Shown here: piece by piece, positions 1-38,679 of the stretch | Layout: every line of letters begins with the position of its first letter | Numbering within the stretch: position 1 is the stretch's first letter | NCBI GenBank assembly: GCA_963693365.1 | Contig: CAVNZM010000007.1 | Span: 4,030,001-4,094,000, forward strand | Origin: Amoebidium appalachense | Taxonomy: Eukaryota > Ichthyosporea | Direction: 5' to 3' | Length of the DNA stretch: 64,000 bases | Position numbers and translations under genes: made by a program | The notes under the pieces: generated by a model | Seen by the model: only the letters and a program-made list of their open reading frames with translations | Databases searched by the model: none | Told to the model about the DNA's origin: nothing

Positions 1-190
1 TTCTTCAGCCCCACGCATGAGCACACACACACAAAAAAAGAAGAAAAGAAAAGAAAAGAAAAGAAAGAATGAAAGGAGCAGTGAGGGAAAAAAAAAGAAA
101 GAAAATCCTTCCGCCGTTTGGAGCCAACTGGAAACCCTAAGTCCCCCCGCCCCCCCGTTCCTGACCCACCCGTTTCCCCCCTTTTTGCAG
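1..190 (+). other. Intron 3' part of the first gene, purine-rich then C/T-rich
   Basis: There is no exon I can support here. An A/G-rich run (about 31-115) is followed by a pyrimidine tract that ends in a TTTTTGCAG acceptor at 182-190. The gene to which it belongs therefore starts left of the window. Confidence 0.5.
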
Positions 191-9238
<9,048 letters not shown>

Positions 9239-9571
9239 ACTCACTCTCTGAATAATGCACGAACTTTAGTTTATGTACGAGCGTTATCGAGTGTATTTTA
9301 TTGTAGGTGTGTAGGCGAGTAAGCCTGTGTCCGTGTGTGCGTGCGCGCACTCGTTTAGTCGCTAGACCTCTCTTGTCTTCTTCTTCATTTGGAGATTAAC
9401 CTAGATAATCGGGCAGTTGTGGGTTTGTTCTTCCCAATTTTCTTTCTTTCCTTCTTTGCTTTGTGCTCTTTATGTCTTTCTCTTTGCTCTCTCCCTTTCA
9501 AAGTTTTCGTTCTTTCTTTCTTTTTTTAATAGTGGCGGTGGTGATGGTGGTGTAAATATGTATGTGTGTGT

Positions 9572-9610
<39 letters not shown>

Positions 9611-10015
9611 CTGGGGCTTCATTGTATTAGGTATACCAACATCTCCTTTAATTTTCATGCTGTTTTCATCCATTCTAATTAACCTTCGTATGCATTCTTG
9701 CAGTGCAAGAAACCAGCTCTTTCGGTAACTCGTATAGATTCCCGCGCACACATGCGGAAAATCAAAAAAAAAAAAAAAAAAAAAAAAAAAAGGTACATAT
9801 ATACACGTATCGTTGAACTATACAAACTAAGTCTAGTGGATTTGTACCGTACCGATCGTTATCAAATAAATCTTAAGTTTATATCGTGATTTAATAATTC
9901 GTAAGTTTACATGTGTAAATAAATAATGGCCCGTCCTTGGTTTTGTTCAACTCCGATGTTAAGGTCCTTCGAAAAGCTTGCTGATGCATGTGGCTTGTAT
10001 GTGTGTGTGTGTGTG

Positions 10016-10094
<79 letters not shown>

Positions 10095-10323
10095 ATGTGT
10101 GCCTGCCTGCATGCGTGAAAGTGGCTGTTGTGTGGGTGTGCACGCGTGCGCACGTGTGTGTATGTGTTTGTCTAAACACACGAACCATGCCTAGCTGTGC
10201 ACAAGTCAACATATATACTACATTTGTTAACATATACACACACTTATCTATACATACATACATGCACACAGTTTTGCCTGTGCAATTGCAGAGTGATATG
10301 CAACGCTTTGCTCATTATTTGAA
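9239..10323. other. Convergent intergenic region / 3' UTRs
   Basis: Lies between two genes that face each other. It contains AATAAA at 9865-9870 (possible poly-A signal for the + gene, though 630 nt from the stop), poly-G at about 9575-9610, a poly-A run near 9764-9790 and (GT)n at 9998-10093. No gene seen. Confidence 0.5.
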
Positions 10324-28822
<18,499 letters not shown>

Positions 28823-28908
28823 GGTGGATCCAGGCAACGCGGCTTAACTGGCTTCGTTTGCTTTACGCTTCAATAAAATGGTTTTGTCGGACTTGGTGAA
28901 CCTCGCAC
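28823..28908 (-). promoter_or_regulatory. Putative 5' flank / promoter of the RecQ helicase
   Basis: Only about 90 nt separate the proposed start ATG from a retroelement-derived repeat. No TATA box or other element can be named with confidence; the assignment rests on position. Confidence 0.3.
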
Positions 28909-29042
28909 CAAACTGCTTTTCGCCGGATTGCTTTATGGCCGGTCTGATGATGAGAGGCAGCACCCGGCTGCCGTCCCCTGGGCGGCAAATAAATCACATG
29001 TAGCCTACTGACTCCCGGCCCTGGGGCCATACACACGAGATC
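28909..29042 (-). repeat. Repeat arm, inverted copy of 39218-39352
   Basis: Its reverse complement matches 39218-39352: TGTGTATGGCCCCAGGGCC, GGGAGTCAGT, CATGTGATTTATTTG, GACGGCAGCCGGGT, CATCATCAGACCGGCC and AAAGCAAT. It probably belongs to the same DIRS-like element as the arms at 30689 and 38760. Confidence 0.8.
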
Positions 29043-29556
29043 CCCCCCCCTCCCCCCCCCCCCCCCCTCCCCCCCTCCCCCCCTCCCCCCACCCCCCCAC
29101 CCCCACCCCCACCCTAACCCTTTTCCCCCTTTTCCCCCTTAGTACCTCGATATGGTTAGTGATAGCTAAGATATAAACAACCCCCTTCCCCTCCATTCCC
29201 CGTCCTTCCCCCCCTCTCCTCCTCCATCCCTCTTTCTCTCCTGTTCTCACCCCCCCCCCCCCCCCCCCCCCCCCCACCCAACCCAACAACCCGGGGTGAC
29301 CACATCTGCATAAAACACACACACAAACACGTATACAAACACCCACAATCACATACAACATAGGGGTTTACGCTGTTTACTCGAGGCAAAGAGAACCAGT
29401 CTCAGGTATGGGGGGGGGGTTTTGCTCGGAATATCCCCTCAGCGGTATATCATGATCACGTACATAGATGTCGGGTGGTGACTATATATCAGGGTTTACT
29501 TTCTCTACGAGACACCATAAAGACTACAAGGAGAAATCAATTAGTTGGGGTTCCCC

Positions 29557-29601
<45 letters not shown>

Positions 29602-29633
29602 GGGCTCCCCTTGGGACACTCGGTATCAGCTGG

Positions 29634-29690
<57 letters not shown>

Positions 29691-30688
29691 CGCTATAATT
29701 TTGTAGTGATGGTTTCTCGAGCCAATCAATACATCTAATAAACAGGTCGTAGTTACGCGTGTTTAGTATAAAATCAAGGATGTTGTAATTTACAGGTAGG
29801 CTATCTTTCTGGGTGTCTGTTGTGAATGTGACGTGTGTGTGTTGCGGTATTATGTGGTCTATCAAACTACATTTGGCGATAATATACAACATACACACAC
29901 CAAGCACACACAAACACCTACACACACGTATACACGCAGACACCCGTATATCGGAAATAGATCAATCTCTAGACCATAGATCTGTGGGAAATTAGGATAT
30001 GTACGTATATCAAAATTCTAACTTGTAGATATAATTTGAATTTTGGATGCATGTAAAATGTTGATTCATCTCTAAACTAGTTCGGTTCTGGTTCAATAGC
30101 ATTTTTTTATTTGTTTATGTTGACGTTAATAGATAGCTCCTAATGTAAAACGAACCCACGTACCATAGATGAACACGGTTGAACAATTGCTATTATTGGA
30201 TTGGATAAATGCATAGTGTTAGTCACCAATGAGATATCAGAAATACACCCATATATCCACCTTTAGCTTTCGACCAATAGGAATAGATCTTGTCCTGATA
30301 GCAAGCTATTGGAAAACTGTAGTCCGAACTCACCACACCACACACACACAACTTCTTTGCAGTGTACAGCAGTTCCCGTAAAGTTTCTCGTCTGTGCTTA
30401 GGGGGTTAGCACACACGCCATACACCGGCAACACCAGCACGCTTAGCTATAAGGACGCCTGGGGCAGGGACTTTAGCGCTAGTCCACTAGATCCATTCTA
30501 GACCACACAGTAGATAGGGGGGTGTGGTGACGGCCTCCCCTGGCCTCACCCCTCTTTGGTGTAACTACTGTTAGCTGAGCACCTTATAGCATAGCTGGTT
30601 TTACACGGTCTGCTCTTGTACACCTACACACACCGACACACAACATAAGTATACGAAAATACAGTGAATACACTACCAAATACACCAC
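29043..30688. other. Stretch without gene between two repeat arms
   Basis: Contains C-rich low complexity (29041-29275), a poly-T run at 29560-29596, (GT)n at 29635-29680, a LINE relic (see 29720-29925) and about 700 bp of AT-rich then mixed sequence I do not recognise. The equivalent spot on the right side (39217/39218) has no such insert. Confidence 0.5.
29720..29925 (-). pseudogene. LINE 3'-end relic
   Basis: The minus strand reads IIAKCSLIDHII... then NYNILDFILNTRNYDLFIRCIDWL. This lines up with the end of the LINE ORF at 47043-49075 (INKCNLLANVL... TILDHLINAAQYDIVIRCLNFL). It is short and isolated, so a 5'-truncated dead copy. Confidence 0.6.
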
Positions 30689-31066
30689 CTCAATACAGTT
30701 AAGGCCCTCGGGCCCGAAAACAGAAATCATCCCCCCCCCCCCCCCCCTTCCCCCAACCAAGCACTACTACCCTCAACCTAGCACTTACAGCCCTGATCCA
30801 TAAAGCTGAGAACAGCAGGCAAACGGCGAGGAAATAGAATGCGGGCGGGTAGGTGGGTCCTAAGAGAAGCGGCGAGGAAAAGACTGTTTGAGAGAAGCGA
30901 AAAACACGACTTTAATAGTCGCTTCTACAGGAAGAGATGTGTGATGCCGATCATCACACCATCTTTTCTGATTGGTGGATAAAATGAGTATTTACCAAAT
31001 ATATCATTTAGACACCAAACTGCTATCTACGTCCTAATTTAAGACACAGCCGGCTAACATACACTA
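30689..31066 (-). repeat. Left arm of large inverted repeat (retroelement terminal region)
   Basis: The reverse complement matches 38760-39217 almost throughout: GATGATTTCTGTTTT, AAGTGCTAGGTTGAGGGTAG, CTCAGCTTTATGGATCAGGG, GAAGCGACTAT and TAGTGTATGTTAGCCGGCTG. Poly-C and poly-G stretches sit at equivalent points. Confidence 0.9.
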
Positions 31067-32535
31067 TTATACAATTGCGCTGGCTGGCTGGGGCCCCTCA
31101 GCCTGCCCACCCAGGAACCGGGGGTGCCGTCCAGACGAAATGCTTGCATACGCCACGGTCGCACCCCGCGCGGGAGTGACCTCAGAGGGGCGCAGAGGCA
31201 CACTTGCCGAAGCCAACCCCTGAATGACGGGCCACCACGACGCCGTATCCCACACTGGAACGACGAGGATGCCCGCTGCACCTTCCCGCTGCAGCTTGGC
31301 CACCGTTCGCTTGATCAGCGGGAACGGAGGCGCCCACCAGCTTGGTCCCGTCCACAGCACCGCCAACCCGTCTGCCATCCCACTGGGGGCCCCTGCCTGG
31401 GCCCACACATTAAACTTGGCCTTCACTGCCGAGGTGTGGGTGGCAAACCGATCGACTTCGGGCTGCATGCCCAGCAGCCACTCCACCCGCTCGACCGCCT
31501 CCGGCGTGACTTGCCATTCATGCCGGAGGTCCACCCGCGACAGCCAATCTGCTCGGTCCTTGAGCTCACCTGGGATGTAGGTCACCTCCTGTGGCCAAGG
31601 CAACCCGTGGTCGAGGCACAACTGCAGAAGCTGCCACAGAATGCACTGCATCGAGGGGCTACCGCTGCCCTTTTTCCGCACTGCCCCAAGGGCCGCCTGG
31701 GCATCGGCTTGCCACACATGCACCTGCTGCCCACGGAGGGCTTCCTGCAGGGCAGGGCTCTGATAGGCCTCCAACAGGCCCTCACATTCCGCAATCGCCG
31801 CCGCCCGCGGAGCGTAGTCGGCTGCCCACCTGCCCGCCGCCTCAAGCGCAGGGGCAGAGGATCCCGCCAAGTGAAGCACGGCCCCCCAGCCGTGTGTGGT
31901 GGCGGCATCCGTGATGAGCGTAGCCGTGACCGGGCCAATTGGGCCATATCTCCGCCCGAAGCAACCGGCCAATGAACTGGGGTGTCCGACCGATAATCCG
32001 TAACTAACGACCCGAAAGCCGAACGAAACTGCGCCAATTTCCCCCGCGTAGGGCGGCATACACTGGCCGCACCAACGTCAGCACGTGCGGAGTGGCAGCC
32101 CGCAGACTCATTGGCACACTCATGACCACCCCCAACCACCGGGCGACTTGCTTCTTTTCCACCCATCGCTTGCCCTTGCGAGCCTTGGCCATCACCCGCT
32201 TGGTCTCCTCCACCAGCTTCTCCATAGAGGTGGCGGTAGGGGCCAACACACCCGCGGCAAGGTCGACATGGATGCCTAGATGGTCGAGATGGTCGGTGGG
32301 CTCCCACTGGCCCTTCTCCGTATTTCGGCTCAGGCCCGTTGCCTCGGGCTCCCCTCAACAGCACCGCGAGTTTGCAGCGCCTTTAGCGGCCGTTCGACGA
32401 CCAACCAGTCGTCCAAGAACGCTAACGTGCGCACACCGCACCGGTGAAGACGCCGACCGAACTCCTTCATGAGCCGCGTGAAGTAGTATGGGCTGAGGGA
32501 ATAGCCGAAAGGCAGCACAGTGTACTGATACAGCT
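31067..32535 (-). pseudogene. DIRS-like (tyrosine-recombinase type) retroelement RT-RNase H, broken
   Basis: In order on the minus strand: RT palm TVLPFGYSLSPYYFTRLM and AFLDDWLV (about 32530-32330), a frame break, the RT thumb region (about 32330-32004), then an intact RNase H frame (32059-31067, 330 codons) with TDAATTHGWGAVL, YIPGELKDRADWLSR, EVDRFATH and WWAPPFPLI. The D-x-F-A-T and APPFPLI pattern is that of DIRS/Ngaro-type RT-RNase H. Neither the tyrosine recombinase nor the element's gag-like ORF is seen. The RT active box is LDD. Frame breaks mean it is not functional. Confidence 0.75.
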
Positions 32536-32716
32536 GGCCGCCAACCTGCCCTGCAGGAAGCCCTCCGTGGGCAGCGGGTGCAGTGGCAAGCCGATGCCCA
32601 GGCGGCCCTTGGGGCCATGCGGAAAAAGGGCAGCGGCAGCCCCTCGATGCAGTGCATTCTGTGGCAGCTTCTGCAGTTGTGCCTCGACCACGGGTTGCCT
32701 TGGCCACAGGAGGTGG
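32536..32716 (+). pseudogene. RNase H fragment of a second, inverted DIRS-like copy (left of insertion)
   Basis: Sense strand + reads ALQEALRGQ, QADAQAALGAMRKKGSGS, LQLCLDHGLPWPQEV. This is the same stretch that 31591-31760 encodes on the minus strand. It continues across the LTR element into 38277. Confidence 0.85.
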
Positions 32717-32721
32717 CCTAC
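32717..32721 (+). repeat. Target-site duplication CCTAC (left)
   Basis: Same 5 bp as at 38272-38276, directly outside the LTR ends. Confidence 0.9.
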
Positions 32722-33438
32722 TGTCGTATCCTAGTATATGTGTACTAGAGACGCGGCACTCTACTAAGTGTACACACACGAAAAGGAACGAACGTGTATA
32801 GAAAAACGGTAAAGTTTATTAAGACCAGGCTCCGACGGGCAAACTTAGATCCGTACGGATTAAGTCTAAGTTACGACTGAGGCCATCAAGGCCGTGCCCT
32901 ACAAGATCATCATCACCTGGCCCCCTACGATGCCACATTCCATTAACATTCCGATCTACTTTTATCGTGCGCCTGCACGAGCTAAGTCGATCTACTCAAC
33001 TAATATATTTATCCAAGTCTCACCCCTCACCCTCCCCCTAGTGGCACCGCAGAGTCTAAATCTACATTTCATACTATCCTCCCCCCCCCCTCCCTCCCCC
33101 CCTTTCCTCTACATCTACATATATAAATACGTTTGGCAACATATACTATCAAACCTTGCCAATCCTTACAAAAGGGCTTCTGCCCGAACAATCACATTCC
33201 TAAGTCCTCCTACGATCTATCCTACACACTAATTAGAATTCTATTGGACGGCTGTCCCGGCTGACGTGGTCCAATGCCCTGCGCCGGCAGAGGCAAGATG
33301 CACGCAGCTGTTCAGCTATCTTGAGGCCCCGGACTTGATCTTGATGATCTGTGGACCCGGGCCACCCCCCCCCCCCCCCCCCCCCCGATCTCGATCGTAG
33401 ACTTAGGCTAATCTGCTGAGACGGATTAGTATATGTCA
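32722..33438 (-). repeat. LTR, 3' copy in element orientation
   Basis: Starts (on +) TGTCGTATCCTAGTATATG and ends GATTAGTATATGTCA. Includes C runs near 33080-33110 and 33365-33386 that differ in length from the other LTR. Confidence 0.93.
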
Positions 33439-33462
33439 ACTCCCCCCCCGGCCCCCGGAAAA
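33439..33462 (-). promoter_or_regulatory. Polypurine tract next to the 3' LTR
   Basis: The minus strand has GGGGGCCGGGGGGGAGT directly before the LTR, the position and composition expected for plus-strand priming. Confidence 0.55.
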
Positions 33463-34447
33463 GCTGAGTCCCACCTCAGTCACATTACATCTAACACCCC
33501 CTAAAAAGACATAGACTAATCAGTCTCCTAAAAAAATTAAATTAAATGAATGACGAAGAAAAATAATAAATTAATCTACACCATAAGCTTGATACCTACG
33601 GAGACACCTATGATAATAAATTAAATTCCTACGACTACGTTCACACTCCTCCTCGGTCTCCTCCCCCCCCTCCCCCTCCCCCCGTGTGTCTACGTGTATT
33701 TGCATCACTCCCCCCCCGGTCCCCTCCCCCCACCGACTTTTTCACCGGCCCCTTTAAATAATTCTTAACCAGACCAATCAACACATCTTCCTCCTGCGCT
33801 AAGATCAAAGCCGTAGGTGCTAAGGCAGGGGCCGAGCCATGAGACTCGGTCCCGACCTCAGACACTGACAAATACCGCCCCCCCCCTCCCCTACACTTAT
33901 AAGCAAGCAACCCCGGAGCCCAAGAAGAAACATCAACAGACACAGCATTGTAAACAGTTGGACTAGTTAGGATAAGGCAGAGTACAACTGAATCAAAATA
34001 AAGACAGAGAACGGGTAGAAAGGCACACGCGGCCAGGTTGCTTTTACTATGGGCCGACTCAGTCTGTCTCAGACTTCACTGATGTGATCCCCGTACTGGG
34101 ACGGCTTTCTTATATAGCCCCCAGGTTTCGGATCAAGGCCCAGGATTGGTTCATCCGCGGCCAGCGCGGGTGGCAACATGCCATTCGTGATTCTGGTGCG
34201 GTCCGAGCCAGTCAGACCTTTGTCCTATTTATGCAAACCTCTTATTGGTTCACTTCGTTTATGTGGTATGCAGCTGAAGAACCATATATGGTTCAATTCT
34301 TAGGTCAGAGTGAGTCCTATTGGTGCGGACATAATATTTATGTGATATTCATGACAAAGCACGAATCGTGTGCTAGTAGATCACATTCTTTAGTAAACAT
34401 GTACAGTTCATGTGTACAGTTGTTTACAAGCATCTATTCCTTTCTGC
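33463..34447 (-). other. Internal 3' region of the LTR element, no integrase
   Basis: About 1 kb between the pol stop and the polypurine tract, where Ty3-type elements carry integrase. One short minus-strand frame (33641-33943) has no recognisable motif. Looks like non-coding or deleted sequence. Confidence 0.6.
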
Positions 34448-37225
34448 TCACTCTCCCCCCCCCTTCCCCCCCCTCCCCCCCCGTCTCTCACTAGCCCCCC
34501 CTCCCCCCTCCTTCTCTTCTTCAAACAAAATATAAGCAGCACGAGAGAGAGCATCACAGTCAACCATTGTTTCACCCTTGGCATAAAACAATTTATAGGA
34601 GAACTCACCGAGAGCCGCGGCCCACTTCTGCATCCTCTCGTTGACCAGACGAGTGGTGCCGGCCATGGCTAGGCAGGGCTTGTGGTCGGTGTAGACCTCA
34701 AACGTCCTGCCTGCGAGTATATACCTCCATGCCTGTGAGACTGCCCAAAAGATAGCATGGGACTCTCTCTCCGGATTGCTATATCTACGTTCACTTTTAC
34801 TAAATGAACGACTAGCATAAGCAATCACTCTATCCTGCCCCTCCTGCACTTGATATAACACGGCCCCCTCAGCAACCTTACTTGCATCACACCGAACTTT
34901 AAACATCCCCCCCCCGGCCGAAAAATCAGGATGGACAAGCATACTCGAAGACTGCAAAGCTAACTTAAGCTTTTCGAAAGCAGAAACAGCATCAGCATTC
35001 CAATCAATTCTATTCTTCTTCTCCCCCCCCGTCTGACTAGTTAACGGCAAAGCAAGCATACTATAATCCTTAATATAACGACGAAGATAATTAGTTAAAC
35101 CTAAAAATTGCCTTAGTTGAGTGACAGTCTGAGGACGGGGCCACTCAACTATGGCCCGGATTTTCTCCGGATCAGGGGCAAGACCATTACTAGACACAAT
35201 ATGACCTAAAAACTTAACCTCCGGCACACCAATCACAGTCTTGCTACCGCTAATACGAAGACCAGACTCACCCAAAGCTAAAAATACTTTTTCACAATTA
35301 TTAACTAACTCCTCAAATGACCTACCTTTAATTAAAACATCATCCAAATAAGGGTGGCATACATCCAAATGAGGGTGGAGAATTTTATACATTACCCGGC
35401 ACAACATAGCTGGAGAGGAGAGCAAACCCATCGGCACCACCTTGTACTGGAACAGCTGGTCACCCAGTGCAAAGGCAGTCTTCTCCTTGCTGCTCTCCTC
35501 CAACCTTATCTGCCAAAAAGCTGCTTTTAAATCAAGTTTAGCAAAGTGAGTATAGCCGTGCAGCTGTGAAAGCTGCTCGTCTATGTTAGGGAGAGGCCAT
35601 TGGTCTGCCTTAGTGATCCGATTCAGAGCCCTGTAATCGTTCACTAGACGCCAAGACCCGTCGGGCTTCTTAACCAATAGCACCGGACTTCTCCACGGAC
35701 TCGAACTATGCTCCACATGACCCTTTTTTAACATATCACTCACTATTATTAGCGCATCCGACAATTTATACTGCTCCATTCTATAGCTAGGCATCACTAC
35801 CGGCCTATTATCACCTGTGTCGATCTGCATTTCAAACCCTTTAACGAAGCCTACTTCGTTATCATCGGCCAGAAATGCAAACCGAGTCCTATCAAATAAC
35901 TTAGCTAGCAATTTTTTCTGTTCTACCGTCCAATCCCCCTCCTTCATACCAAACGGCAATACTAACTCCGGGTTACCCCCATCACAAGTGGATGCATCCT
36001 TATTCACCGGAGTGCCACTTAACATTTCACCTCCTGTATTACATCGGTGCTGCTCGGGGTGAGGGTGAGGTACCTCCGGATATAGGCGGTCACCCTTAGC
36101 ACCCCCCCCTCCCCCCGGCACACCAATGCCCCCGGGCAATTCCTGATGAGTTAGTGCATGTATGTGGGGGGCCAGGTCTGTGGCCACCCTGCCCCCCACG
36201 GTGTTGGTTAACCCGTCAGATCCACGGGTTAGACCAACACCCTCCCCCCCTGCCTGCACATTCTCACACCCGGGGTGACCCTCCTTCCTCTTGGGGGTCG
36301 GGGGAGTGGGACCGGTGCTGTCCCGGTCCCCCCCCCCATCGTGTCGGGTGACATTTTGGTGGCTAACGTTAAATAAAGTTGTTCCCCCTCCTCCTGAGTC
36401 ACCCTTCGAGCCGGCATCCTCCTTTTGGGTAATAAGAGAGACCTCTATACTACCAATCTCATTAGTGAAACTACCGACGGAAACACCTGACCTAATCACT
36501 ATAGGCTCGATGCCCGGATTCACTAATTCTATTTCTATTGTCTTATCCGGCCATACCCTACTAAGGGTCCATTGGGCCACCTCCTGAAATGGGGTTTTCG
36601 GAGTAAAAACCCCTAAATCCCCTATCCTAACATGATTGCCGGCCCGGACACGTACCGTTTGGCACTGATAAGGCTCGATTACTACTTCAGCTACCGTTCT
36701 AGCACCAGACTGATAACCGTCGAGCCCATCATGGGTTTTAATTTTAACGCCGGACTGCAATTCTAAAACATTCGTACGTTCAAACAAAGCATTCACATGT
36801 CTACGGAAAAATGGGGCTCCCAACAAAACACTTTGAGCTAAATCCTTAACCACATAACAAGCAACATGCATAGCCTGGCCACCTATCTCACACGGCAACA
36901 CACAAACGCCTTCCACAGACATACTACTATTATTAGCACTACCTAAGGCTGTGCTAGAAGCATCTAAAATAGGAATTTCCCCCCCGGCCCGATTAAAACG
37001 ACGAATAAACGAAGCATGCACACAATTAACCTGAGCCCCTCCATCGAGCAAAGCAACCGCCTTCAACTTACCATCAGCTAACCATACGTCTATATAATGC
37101 CGGCTAAAACCAACTAAATCCTCCTCCAATTCAAGCAACACATCCTCACTCACACCCAATCCCTGCCCACGAAGACTCACACCCTCGATACCTACGTGCA
37201 ACATACCTACCTGTGGTGCCTGCAC
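34448..37225 (-). CDS. Pol polyprotein: protease, reverse transcriptase, RNase H
   Basis: An open frame of 925 codons; its first ATG is near 37204, and upstream codons are open from a GTG. An aspartic-protease-like region lies near residues 40-160 with ALLDGGAQVN, where DGGA stands in place of the usual DSGA/DTGA. RT runs from about residue 480 with LVKKPDGSWR, KLDLKAAFWQI, MGLLSSPA and the catalytic YLDDVLI. RNase H follows with RCDASKVAEGAVL, RESHAIFWAV, YTDHKPCL and VDCDALSR. This is the Ty3-group order and motif wording. Integrase is not fused downstream: the frame ends in a Glu/Gly-rich tail. Intact RT and RNase H residues suggest recent activity. Confidence 0.9.
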   Translation of the reverse strand: MQAPQVGMLHVGIEGVSLRGQGLGVSEDVLLELEEDLVGFSRHYIDVWLADGKLKAVALLDGGAQVNCVHASFIRRFNRAGGEIPILDASSTALGSANNSSMSVEGVCVLPCEIGGQAMHVACYVVKDLAQSVLLGAPFFRRHVNALFERTNVLELQSGVKIKTHDGLDGYQSGARTVAEVVIEPYQCQTVRVRAGNHVRIGDLGVFTPKTPFQEVAQWTLSRVWPDKTIEIELVNPGIEPIVIRSGVSVGSFTNEIGSIEVSLITQKEDAGSKGDSGGGGTTLFNVSHQNVTRHDGGGDRDSTGPTPPTPKRKEGHPGCENVQAGGEGVGLTRGSDGLTNTVGGRVATDLAPHIHALTHQELPGGIGVPGGGGGAKGDRLYPEVPHPHPEQHRCNTGGEMLSGTPVNKDASTCDGGNPELVLPFGMKEGDWTVEQKKLLAKLFDRTRFAFLADDNEVGFVKGFEMQIDTGDNRPVVMPSYRMEQYKLSDALIIVSDMLKKGHVEHSSSPWRSPVLLVKKPDGSWRLVNDYRALNRITKADQWPLPNIDEQLSQLHGYTHFAKLDLKAAFWQIRLEESSKEKTAFALGDQLFQYKVVPMGLLSSPAMLCRVMYKILHPHLDVCHPYLDDVLIKGRSFEELVNNCEKVFLALGESGLRISGSKTVIGVPEVKFLGHIVSSNGLAPDPEKIRAIVEWPRPQTVTQLRQFLGLTNYLRRYIKDYSMLALPLTSQTGGEKKNRIDWNADAVSAFEKLKLALQSSSMLVHPDFSAGGGMFKVRCDASKVAEGAVLYQVQEGQDRVIAYASRSFSKSERRYSNPERESHAIFWAVSQAWRYILAGRTFEVYTDHKPCLAMAGTTRLVNERMQKWAAALGEFSYKLFYAKGETMVDCDALSRAAYILFEEEKEGGGGASERRGGRGGKGGGE

Positions 37226-37540
37226 GGGTGGGGTGGGGTGTGTATGTGATGTGGGTGGTGGTGGAGTGTGTGTGTGTGGTGTGTGGGTGGGTGGTGTGTG
37301 TGTGTTTAGTGTATGTGTGGGTGTGTGTGTGGGTGTAGGTGTGTCTGCAACCGTCGTATGTTGTTGTGGTGGTGTGTTTCTATGTGTCTGTGCCTTCCCC
37401 CCCCTTCCCCCTTTACTCGTGTGTGTCCCCCCCCCCTCCCGGAAACAATGGCACAGAAACCCCCTCCGGTGTGGTTAGAACAAACACCGGGTTGGGACAA
37501 GAAACACTGAGACCATCCACTTGTGGCTGGGGAAGTAGCT
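37226..37540 (-). other. 5' leader of the LTR element
   Basis: A G/T-rich (on +) stretch without a recognisable gag. The primer-binding position adjoining the 5' LTR (minus strand AGCTACTTCCCCAGCCAC) does not start with TGG, so priming by an ordinary tRNA 3' end is not evident. Confidence 0.5.
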
Positions 37541-38181
37541 TGTCGTATCCTAATATATGTGTACTAGAGACGCGGCACTCTACTAAGTGTACACACACGA
37601 AAAGGAACGAACGTGTATAGAAAAACGGTAAAGTTTATTAAGACCAGGCTCCGACGGGCAAACTTAGATCCGTACGGATTAAGTCTAAGTTACGACTGAG
37701 GCCATCAAGGCCGTGCCCTACAAGATCATCATCACCTGGCCCCCTACGATGCCACATTCCATTAACATTCCGATCTACTTTTATCGTGCGCCTGCACGAG
37801 CTAAGTCGATCTACTCAACTAATATATTTATCCAAGTCTCACCCCTCACCCTCCCCCTAGTGGCACCGCAGAGTCTAAATCTACATTTCATACTATCCTC
37901 TCCCCCCCTCCCTCCCCCCCTTTCCTCTACATCTACATATATAAATACGTTTGGCAACATATACTATCAAACCTTGCCAATCCTTACAAAAGGGCTTCTG
38001 CCCGAACAATCACATTCCTAAGTCCTCCTACGATCTATCCTACACACTAATTAGAATTCTATTGGACGGCTGTCCCGGCTGACGTGGTCCAATGCCCTGC
38101 GCCGGCAGAGGCAAGATGCACGCAGCTGTTCAGCTATCTTGAGGCCCCGGACTTGATCTTGATGATCTGTGGACCCGGGCC

Positions 38182-38220
<39 letters not shown>

Positions 38221-38271
38221 ATCTCGATCGTAGACTTAGGCTAATCTGCTGAGACGGATTAGTATATGTCA
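37541..38271 (-). repeat. LTR, 5' copy in element orientation
   Basis: Same sequence as 32722-33438 apart from G/A at the fourteenth base and longer C runs (37 C near 38183-38219 against about 22). Confidence 0.93.
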
Positions 38272-38276
38272 CCTAC
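38272..38276 (+). repeat. Target-site duplication CCTAC (right)
   Basis: Matches 32717-32721. Confidence 0.9.
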
Positions 38277-38679
38277 TATCCCGGGTGAGCTCAACGACCG
38301 AGCAGATTGGCTGTCGCGGGTGGATCCCCGGCATGAATGGCAAGTCACGCCGGAGGCAGTCGAGCGGGTGGAGTGGCTGCTGGGCATGCAGCCCGAAGTC
38401 GATCGGTTTGCCACCCACACCTCGGCAGTGAAGGCCGAGTTTAATGTGTGGGCCCAGGCAGGGGCCCCCGGTGGGATGGCAGACGGGTTGGCGGTGCCGT
38501 GGATAGCACCAAGCTGGTGGGCGCCTCCGTTCCCGCTGATCAAGCGAACGGTGGCCAAGCTGCAACGGGAAGGTGCAGCGGGCATCCTCGTCGTTCCAGT
38601 GTGGGATTCGGCGTCGTGGTGGCCCGTCATTCAGGGGTTGGCTTCGGCAAGTGTGCCTCTGCGCCCCTCTGAGGCCTAG
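38277..38679 (+). pseudogene. RNase H fragment of the inverted DIRS-like copy (right of insertion)
   Basis: Continues 32536-32716: PGELNDRADWLSR, EVDRFATHTSAVKAEFN, WWAPPFPLIKRTV, then TAG at 38677-38679. It is very similar to the minus-strand copy at 31067-31580 but stops earlier. Confidence 0.85.

Larger units (their letters stand above)
32722..38271 (-). mobile_element. LTR retrotransposon (Ty3-like pol), 5.55 kb, young insertion
   Basis: Two direct LTRs (32722-33438, 717 bp; 37541-38271, 731 bp) with TG...CA ends flank about 4.1 kb. A perfect CCTAC duplication surrounds it. Reading across the insertion restores the target: LPWPQEV continues as PGELNDRADWLSR. The LTRs differ only by run lengths in C tracts and a few bases, so insertion is recent. 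One pol ORF is on the minus strand. I see no gag zinc knuckle and no integrase (no HHCC or DDE pattern) in the remaining internal sequence, so the copy is incomplete or non-autonomous. Confidence 0.92.

Noticed and set aside
30300-30690. tRNA or Pol III gene in mixed-composition sequence
   Set aside because: No clover-leaf or A/B box pair could be built by eye.
33641-33943. Candidate integrase or gag of the LTR element
   Set aside because: No zinc-binding HHCC, CCHC or DDE residues; Gly-rich low complexity.
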